A program made the position numbers and the translations under genes. The notes under the pieces are model-generated. The model was not told where the DNA came from and did no database searches. It was given only the letters and a program-made list of their open reading frames with translations. A stretch of DNA of 5,614 nucleotides from a bacterium (GTDB taxonomy: Bacteria > Chloroflexota > Dormibacteria > UBA8260 > Bog-877): positions 1 through 5,614 of the forward strand of contig JAKABA010000245.1 of the NCBI GenBank assembly GCA_021802115.1. The letters run 5' to 3'. The stretch's first letter is position 1. Every line of letters begins with the position of its first letter. Shown here piece by piece: positions 1-4,276 of the stretch.

Positions 1-358
1 CAACCCTGCCACCACCTGGATCGAGCAGCCGCCCGCCACCGCCCAGCACTACCTGCAGAGCATCGCCCCGTTTGCCGGCCCGGGGATAGGCAGGACCATA
101 GCCCGCTACCTCGATGCCCCCCACACGATCGCCTCCACGGAGCTGAATGGCCTAGCCGCATGGCTGGTGGAGGAGGGGGCCGGAGGCTCATCATTGCGTC
201 TGTACATCGCCAAGGGGAGCTATCGCTTGCTGGAGCTGACGGTCGCCGGGAAGAGCCCGATCTCACTCACCTACACCCAGTTCGGGCAGATCGGGACAAT
301 CTCGCCACCACCTTCGGACCACGTCTACGTTCCGCCGGCCACGGCCCAGAGCGGCTGA
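1..358 (+). CDS. C-terminal part of an LppX/LprG (LolA-fold)-like lipoprotein, 5' end outside window
   Basis: The reading frame is open from the left edge (first full codon at base 2) to a TGA at 356-358, giving 118 residues. The pattern is that of the C-terminal half of LppX/LprA/F/G-type and LolA-like carriers. A short helix-like stretch (NGLAAWLVEEG, residues 49-59) is followed by alternating beta strands (SLRLYIAKGSYRLLELTV, then ISLTYTQFGQIGTISPP), ending in a polar Pro/Ala/Ser tail. Members of this fold are secreted, usually lipid-anchored proteins with a hydrophobic cavity that carry lipids or glycolipids. The signal peptide and lipobox that would prove export lie outside the window, so family and location are inferred from the strand pattern only. 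Codon use matches the downstream genes. The stop lies one base before the nfo start, suggesting one transcript and coupled translation. An unrelated beta-rich secreted protein is the main alternative. Confidence 0.6.
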   Translation, partial: NPATTWIEQPPATAQHYLQSIAPFAGPGIGRTIARYLDAPHTIASTELNGLAAWLVEEGAGGSSLRLYIAKGSYRLLELTVAGKSPISLTYTQFGQIGTISPPPSDHVYVPPATAQSG

Positions 359-359
359 G

Positions 360-1220
360 ATGGCAGTCATCGGCGCCCACGTGTCCACCAAGGGAGGCAT
401 CGTGAACTCCTTCGACCGGGCGCTGGAGATCGGGGCGCAGGCGGTCCAGATCCACCCCACGCCGCCGCAGACGTGGCGGCAGCTGGAGCCGGACGCGGGC
501 ACGGTCGAGCGCTTTCACCAGCGCCTCGCCGAGACCGGGCTCACGGACTTCTTCTTCCACGCCGTGTACCTCATCAACCTGGCGACCGCGCGGGAGGACC
601 TGCTGGTTTCCTCCCAGGCCGCGCTCACCCACTATCTGGACCTTGCCAATCGCCTGGGGGCGGCCGGGGTCATCTTCCACCCCGGGTCGCACAAGGGACG
701 CGGCTTCGACCAGACCCTGGAGCAGATGGCGCAGGCGATGCGCCAGGCGCTGCGGACCGCGGGCGGCGAGAGCCGCCTCCTGATCGAGAACAGCGCTGGC
801 GCCGGTGACAACGTCGGCAGCACCTTCGCCCAGATCGGGCGGATGATCCGGGCGGTCGACGACCCGCGGGTGGGCCTCTGCCTGGACACCGCCCACGCGT
901 TCACCGCGGGGTATGAGCTCACGACCCCAGAGGGCCTCGATGCCATGCGCGACGAGTTGGAGCGCGAGGTGGGAGGTGATCTGCTGTGGGCGATCCACGC
1001 CAACGACTCCAAGGCTCCGCTCGGCTCCAACCGCGACCGCCACGAGAACATCGGCGACGGCTACATCGGTAGGGAGGCGTTCCGACGGATGCTCCACGAC
1101 CCTCTCCTCAGGCGGGCCCCGTTCATCCTGGAGGTTCCCGGGCTGGAGCATCAGGGCCCCGATCTGGCCAACGTGGAGCGCCTCAAGGAGCTTGCCCTGG
1201 CGGGTGACCACCGCGCATGA
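360..1220 (+). CDS. nfo: Endonuclease IV (deoxyribonuclease IV), AP endonuclease family 2
   Basis: This 286-residue protein has the usual family length. Endonuclease IV cuts DNA 5' of abasic sites and trims blocked 3' ends in base excision repair in the cytoplasm, using three zinc ions in a TIM barrel. All nine metal ligands of the E. coli enzyme have counterparts: H67 (HAVYLINLA), H107 (FHPGSHKG), E143 (LLIENSAG), D176 and H179 (CLDTAHAF), H213 (IHANDSK), D226 and H228 (DRHENIGDG) and E258 (ILEVPG). The DNA-probing pair Tyr72-Leu73 of E. coli is present as Y70-L71. The Arg37-equivalent position is Gln37 (HPTPPQTW), a change in the first DNA-recognition loop. The ATG at 360 gives the expected MAVIGAHVSTKGG start and follows the upstream stop by one base. 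No good Shine-Dalgarno sequence precedes it, so translation is probably coupled to the lipoprotein gene. It is followed by the ROK kinase after 16 bases. Confidence 0.97.
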   Translation: MAVIGAHVSTKGGIVNSFDRALEIGAQAVQIHPTPPQTWRQLEPDAGTVERFHQRLAETGLTDFFFHAVYLINLATAREDLLVSSQAALTHYLDLANRLGAAGVIFHPGSHKGRGFDQTLEQMAQAMRQALRTAGGESRLLIENSAGAGDNVGSTFAQIGRMIRAVDDPRVGLCLDTAHAFTAGYELTTPEGLDAMRDELEREVGGDLLWAIHANDSKAPLGSNRDRHENIGDGYIGREAFRRMLHDPLLRRAPFILEVPGLEHQGPDLANVERLKELALAGDHRA

Positions 1221-1223
1221 TGC

Positions 1224-1229
1224 AGGGAG
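1224..1229 (+). promoter_or_regulatory. Ribosome binding site of the ROK kinase gene
   Basis: AGGGAG ends 7 bases before the ATG at 1237, inside the 16-base gap after the nfo stop. It fixes the kinase start there, rather than at the in-frame TTG at 1231 or at the longer open frame that reaches back into nfo. Confidence 0.75.
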
Positions 1230-1236
1230 TTTGACG

Positions 1237-2166
1237 ATGCTGGGGGATGGGCGCCGCGAGGTGGTCGCGCTGGACCTGGGCGGGACCTGGATCAGGGCCG
1301 CCCGCTTCGCGCCGACCGGCGAGATCGTGCAAAGAGGGCGTGATCGCACCGCCGCGCATCTGGGTCCGACCGCGGTGGTGGACCAGATCCGCAATCTGGT
1401 CGAGCAGGTTGGGCCGGCCGACCCCGCCTCCAGGGTGGTGGCGATCGGGGTCCCCGGCCCCGTCGACCCCTTCACGGGGGTGGTGGAGGGGGCTCCCAAC
1501 CTTCCCGGTTGGAACGCGTTTCCCCTCAAGGATGAGGTCGAGGCGCGTGTGGGCAGCCCCTGCCTGGTGGATCATGACGCCACCCTGGCGGCGCTCGGCG
1601 AGCACCGCCAAGGCGCGGGGCGAGGCTTCCGCAACTTCGTCTACGTGACGGTCAGCACCGGGATCGGAGCCGGACTGTGCCTGGACGGAAAGCTGTACCG
1701 GGGCGGTCAGGGCAAGGCGGGTGAGTTCGGGCACATAGTCGTCGATCCCCAGGGCCCCGTGTGCCACTGTGGCAATCGCGGCTGCCTGGAGGCGCTTTCG
1801 TCCGGCACTGCCATCGCTGCCCTAGCCGGGCTCCCGAGCGCGGCCGAGGTCTCTCGGGCCGCCCAGGCGGGGGACTCACGGGCGTCCGGAGTGCTGGCGC
1901 GGGCCGCATGGCATCTGGGGCTGGCGGTCGGGGGATCGCTCATCAACCTCCTGAATCCTGACGCCATCGCCTTCGGCGGGGGTGTCTTCGGGGCTGGGCC
2001 GAGCTTCTGGGAGCAGATGGTGGGAGGGGTCGCCCAGGGCAGCTTCCGCGCCCCGCGCGAGCACTGCCGGCTGCTCCGGGCCGAACTGGGAGAGGACCAG
2101 GGCCTGGTGGGAGCCTTCGAGCTGGCGATGGACGCCAGACCCGTGGGGACCGCCGCCTCGGTCTGA
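1237..2166 (+). CDS. ROK-family sugar kinase (glucokinase-like)
   Basis: This 309-residue protein has the usual length of single-domain ROK kinases without an N-terminal helix-turn-helix. ROK kinases transfer phosphate from ATP to the 6-hydroxyl of glucose or related sugars in the cytoplasm. Visible motifs in order are the first phosphate loop ALDLGGTWIRAA (residues 11-22), IGVPGPVD (70-77), the catalytic Asp D114 in VDHDATLAALGE, the second phosphate loop VTVSTGIGAG (137-146), the sugar-binding E163-x-G-H166, the zinc site H166 with C176, C178 and C183 (CHCGNRGCLE), and the adenosine-side FGGGVFG (247-253). The zinc site and ExGH motif favour a glucokinase-type member, but substrate cannot be fixed from sequence; N-acetylmannosamine, N-acetylglucosamine, fructose or allose kinases share these motifs. 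The usual sugar-contacting N-D-A-N reads H-D-A-T (113-116), which may alter specificity. The gene lies co-directionally after nfo and ends two bases from the convergent regulator gene. Confidence 0.92.
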   Translation: MLGDGRREVVALDLGGTWIRAARFAPTGEIVQRGRDRTAAHLGPTAVVDQIRNLVEQVGPADPASRVVAIGVPGPVDPFTGVVEGAPNLPGWNAFPLKDEVEARVGSPCLVDHDATLAALGEHRQGAGRGFRNFVYVTVSTGIGAGLCLDGKLYRGGQGKAGEFGHIVVDPQGPVCHCGNRGCLEALSSGTAIAALAGLPSAAEVSRAAQAGDSRASGVLARAAWHLGLAVGGSLINLLNPDAIAFGGGVFGAGPSFWEQMVGGVAQGSFRAPREHCRLLRAELGEDQGLVGAFELAMDARPVGTAASV

Positions 2167-2168
2167 CC

Positions 2169-2939
2169 TCAGCGCGGGGGAGGCGGAGCCTCCAGGATCC
2201 GGCCCAGCTTGGCCGCCTGCACCATCAGCAGATTGCCCAGCGCACCCTCAAGCGGCTCGGTGAAGCGCACCTCCGGCAGGCCCAGGCAGAGCGCTCCCTG
2301 GACGCGCCCCTCAGCTCCGGTGAAGGGAGCCGCCAGCTCGACACAGCCGGCGTCGGTCCACCCCACCGTCACCGCGAAGCCCTGACGTCGTACCTGGTCC
2401 AGCCGCTCCGCCAGCTCCGCTCCGCTGCCCTGCCCGGTGCCGTTCGCGAACGCTGCCACCACCGACTCGGAGTCCAGGCGGGACAGGACGGCCAGGCCGG
2501 CCGCGGAACGGGTCAAGGGCTGCCATTCGTGCAGGTGCGACCGCACCTGGAGGCGGTGCAGCGAGGGGATCTCCATTAGATACATCACCGCCAGCTGAAT
2601 CTCCCCGTAGACCGCCAGCTGGCAGGCCTCCTCAGAGGCGCGTGCCGTTGCCAGCACGATCGGGCGGGCCAGCTCCCGAAGGGGAGCCTGGCGGGCGCCC
2701 TTGAGCGCCAGCCGGTAGAAGCCCAGGCTGAGCCGGTAGCGGCCGGACTCCGGGTCGCCCTCGACGAGCCCCTCCTCCTCCAGCGCCCCCAGGGACCGGT
2801 GGACCGTGCTGGGCGCCATCCCCACCGCCCCCGCGAGCTGTCTGACCCCGAAGTCCTCGGCCTCATGATCGGCCATCCATCCCAGCAGGCGGACGGTGCG
2901 ACCCAGGGGGTTGCGCTGGCGCCCGCTCAGGCTCGGCAC
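2169..2939 (-). CDS. IclR-family transcriptional regulator
   Basis: The chosen GTG start at 2939 gives 256 residues, the typical IclR length. Residues about 10-72 form the winged helix-turn-helix: RTVRLLGWM, then GVRQLAGAVGMAPSTVHRSL with the recognition helix near 41-50, then the wing EEGLVEGDPESGRYRLSLG. Residues about 80-250 are the effector-binding domain, with hallmarks such as the WQPLTRSAAGLAVLS stretch (139-153), RRQGFAVTVGWTDAG (185-199) and ELAAPFTGAEGRVQGALCL (201-219). Family members bind small metabolites and repress or activate catabolic genes; the ligand here cannot be told. The frame stays open upstream to 3275, but that extension is arginine/serine/proline-rich nonsense across the neighbouring protease gene. 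The GTG has a strong ribosome binding site and begins where homology begins. It converges with the ROK kinase, so a link to sugar use is possible but unproven. Confidence 0.93.
   Translation of the reverse strand: MPSLSGRQRNPLGRTVRLLGWMADHEAEDFGVRQLAGAVGMAPSTVHRSLGALEEEGLVEGDPESGRYRLSLGFYRLALKGARQAPLRELARPIVLATARASEEACQLAVYGEIQLAVMYLMEIPSLHRLQVRSHLHEWQPLTRSAAGLAVLSRLDSESVVAAFANGTGQGSGAELAERLDQVRRQGFAVTVGWTDAGCVELAAPFTGAEGRVQGALCLGLPEVRFTEPLEGALGNLLMVQAAKLGRILEAPPPPR
2179..2193 (+). terminator. Possible hairpin after the kinase stop, no U-tract
   Basis: GGAGGC-GGA-GCCTCC is a perfect 6-bp stem with a 3-base loop, 12 bases after the kinase stop. It lies inside the last codons of the convergent IclR gene (the EAPPPPR tail). 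It could pause plus-strand transcription where the two genes converge. It has no T-run on either side, so it is not a standard intrinsic terminator and may only reflect GC-rich codons. Confidence 0.25.
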
Positions 2940-2944
2940 CCTGG

Positions 2945-2952
2945 CCCTCCCC
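2945..2952 (-). promoter_or_regulatory. Strong ribosome binding site of the IclR-family gene
   Basis: On the minus strand this reads GGGGAGGG. Its GGAGG core ends 6 bases before the GTG at 2939. It decides the start of the regulator against the much longer upstream-open frame. Confidence 0.8.
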
Positions 2953-2989
2953 GCAAGCCGGTGGTGGCTCGGCGACGGTGCATCGGCGC

Positions 2990-3018
2990 AGCATACCACC
3001 GCGTTCCGCTCTGCTGAA
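2990..3018 (-). promoter_or_regulatory. Candidate promoter of the IclR-family gene
   Basis: In the 88-base gap between the protease frame and the regulator, the minus strand carries TATGCT (2990-2995; 4 of 6 matches to TATAAT) and, 17 bases upstream, TTCAGC (3013-3018; 3 of 6 matches to TTGACA). Initiation would fall near 2983, about 44 bases before the GTG. The match is modest. Its support is the right spacing, the right place, and the overlap with the inverted repeat at 3002-3020. Confidence 0.35.
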
Positions 3019-3020
3019 CG
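3002..3020. repeat. Inverted repeat CGTTC-N9-GAACG, candidate autoregulatory operator
   Basis: Perfect 5-base arms at 3002-3006 and 3016-3020 flank a 9-base spacer. The element overlaps the putative -35 and spacer of the regulator's promoter. IclR-family proteins bind palindromic sites and commonly repress their own gene, so this is a reasonable operator candidate. The arms are short, so chance is a real alternative. Confidence 0.3.
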
Positions 3021-3027
3021 AAACCTG

Positions 3028-4037
3028 CTACAGCCGGCGGGTTCGGGTACCTCCATGCGCAATCCACCCGTGCCGCCTGGAACCGGAGGAGGCCGCGACG
3101 GGGACGACCTGGAGCGTGACCGCCTCAAAACCCCGCAGCAGTCGCACCTCCACCGCGGTGCCGGGCTGCAGCCGCGCAATCGCTTCTGTGAGTTCAAGCC
3201 GGGACCCGAGCTCACTCCCGCCCAGCCGCAGCAGCAGGTCGCGTCGCCTGAGCCCGGCACGCTCGGCGGGGCCATCCGGTACCACGTGTCGCACCAAAGC
3301 CCCTGGGCGCTCCTCCACGCCGACCGCCCCTCGGAGGCGGGACGCCATCTCCGGGGGCAGCAGCCGCAGGCCGAGCCAACCGGTCTCGCGGGCGTGGCTC
3401 ATGCGAGCCCGCAACTCGGATCCGGTGACCATCGCCCAGCAGTATCCCTCCCCCTGGCGCTTGGTGTCGATCGCCAGGACGGGGCCCGAAGGATCGACCA
3501 CCGGGCCCCCCGGTAGCTTCTCCGGGGAGGCGCGGCGTGCTCGAACCACGAAGCCCTCTTGAGGGATCCGCCGACCTTGCCGCAGTTGAGATGGTCCGGG
3601 TCCACGGCGGAGATGCACCCGGAAGTGAGGCGCAGTGGCTCCCGGCCCGTCCGGCCCAGGGCCGGGTGGATTGGGCTGAGGTAGCACGGGGGATGGCTGC
3701 CGGTGCCGACTGGGGCCACCGCCAGGTCGTAGTTGGGGTCGCGCACGGTGCTGGTCGGCTGCCGTTTCGTGCCCTCGTCGAACGGGTCCGACCGTCCCTT
3801 CCAGCGCAGGTTATGCGCCGAGGTCATGATCCTGCCCTCGGCCAGGATCACGCCGGCGCCGAGAGGGGAGCACGAGCCCATCGCCACCGCCGACCTCAGC
3901 CCGCGTTCCTTGACCGCGACCACCGTCCCCGCGAGCGCTTCGAGGTGCGCCGCGCCGACGTCCGCGCCCGCATCCTGTCGGTTGCAAGCTAGTTCTTTGG
4001 CCGCCCAGCCTGACTCTGCACCCTTGCCGGCATTCAT
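3028..4037 (-). pseudogene. HtrA/DegP-like trypsin-PDZ serine protease, frameshifted at the active-site serine
   Basis: Two overlapping minus-strand frames make up one HtrA-type protease. The first frame (4037 down to about 3513) carries the protease N-half: GAGVILAEGRIMTSAHN with catalytic H75, DPNYDLAV with catalytic D104, then LTSGCISAVD and FEHAAPPRRSY. The second frame (about 3513 down to the stop at 3028) resumes with GGPVVDPSGPVLAIDT, then a PDZ domain at about 3381-3094 (GWLGLRLLPP, PDGPAERAGLRRRDLLLRLGG, PGTAVEVRLLRG). The shift falls exactly where the family's GxSGGP motif should be. Adding one T between 3513 and 3512 (minus strand) would read S-Y-S-G-G-P and rejoin the frames into about 336 residues. 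As given, no product has both the catalytic triad and the PDZ. A stretch before REPLRLTSG also looks shorter than usual. No signal peptide or membrane segment is visible, and the ATG at 4037 lacks a clear ribosome site, so the true start is uncertain. A sequencing indel in an intact gene is the main alternative. Confidence 0.75.
3500..3514 (-). repeat. GC-only hairpin at the protease frameshift
   Basis: On the minus strand ACCGGG-GGG-CCCGGT forms a perfect 6-bp stem with a 3-base loop, including a six-G run. The frame change in the protease gene lies at its 5' edge. Such structures promote polymerase slippage and base-calling errors. Confidence 0.6.
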
Positions 4038-4038
4038 C
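3979..4038. promoter_or_regulatory. Relatively AT-rich pocket, possible divergent promoter region
   Basis: Between the first convincing protease codons and the ATG at 4052 the composition becomes less GC-rich (for example TTGCAAGCTAGTTCTTTGG around 3982-4000), and the protease frame loses its high third-position GC. The region probably separates the divergent protease and small-ORF/cca units and may hold promoters for both. I could not find a convincing pair of -35 and -10 boxes on either strand. Confidence 0.25.
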
Positions 4039-4182
4039 GGAAGATGGCGGCATGGGAGCAGACACGGGAGCCGACAACCGCAGCGAGGGAGCCGAGCTGG
4101 CGCCGACGCTGGCGGTCCCGGGCGAGCACCTGACGCTCAGGCTGGTGGCGGCTCCGCCGACCGGTCCGCAACGGTTCAGCGA

Positions 4183-4203
4183 ACTGCCCCGGGCAGTGCC
4201 CGG
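4183..4203 (+). repeat. Two overlapping perfect palindromes at the small-ORF frameshift
   Basis: ACTGCCC-C-GGGCAGT (4183-4197) and CCGGGCA-G-TGCCCGG (4189-4203) are both perfect 7-base-arm palindromes sharing the middle arm. If the missing G is restored after 4198, the second becomes CCGGGC-AGTG-GCCCGG, a 6-bp hairpin with a 4-base loop. The apparent base loss therefore sits at the loop-stem junction. Confidence 0.6.
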
Positions 4204-4262
4204 CTCAAGAGCCGCCGGTACTGCCCCCTGTGCGACGAGGTGGTAGTGAGCCCGGCGGAGAT

Positions 4263-4269
4263 GGAGGAG
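4263..4269 (+). promoter_or_regulatory. Ribosome binding site of cca
   Basis: GGAGGAG ends 7 bases before the ATG at 4277, within the end of the preceding small ORF. It supports ATG 4277 as the cca start over later in-frame ATG codons such as the one at 4355. Confidence 0.8.
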
Positions 4270-4276
4270 CCGGCGG

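Noticed and set aside
913..1236. Possible long N-terminal extension of the ROK kinase back into nfo
   Set aside because: The frame is open but the translation is Ser/Thr/Arg/Trp-rich nonsense inside nfo. Family homology starts just after ATG 1237, which has a good ribosome binding site.
267..1529. A 420-residue open frame on the minus strand opposite nfo and the kinase
   Set aside because: It lies antisense to two genes with clear family motifs, its translation is arginine/proline-rich without domains, and long antisense frames are common in GC-rich coding DNA.
2940..3275. Possible 112-residue N-terminal extension of the IclR regulator
   Set aside because: It overlaps the protease PDZ coding sequence in another frame, is Cys/Arg/Ser/Pro-rich without a domain, and would make the protein much longer than its family.
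3506..3512. Programmed ribosomal frameshifting on the six-G run as a way to make the protease
   Set aside because: A -1 slip there would give S-Y-R-G-G-P, joining the halves but leaving Arg where the catalytic Ser should be. No convincing slippery heptamer with downstream pseudoknot was seen, so a mutation or read error is simpler.
2896..3562. Two overlapping plus-strand open frames of about 200 residues
   Set aside because: They are antisense to the protease PDZ region, which has convincing homology and codon bias; their translations show no motif.
3537..3992. A 151-residue plus-strand open frame
   Set aside because: It is antisense to the protease catalytic domain and shows no recognisable domain.
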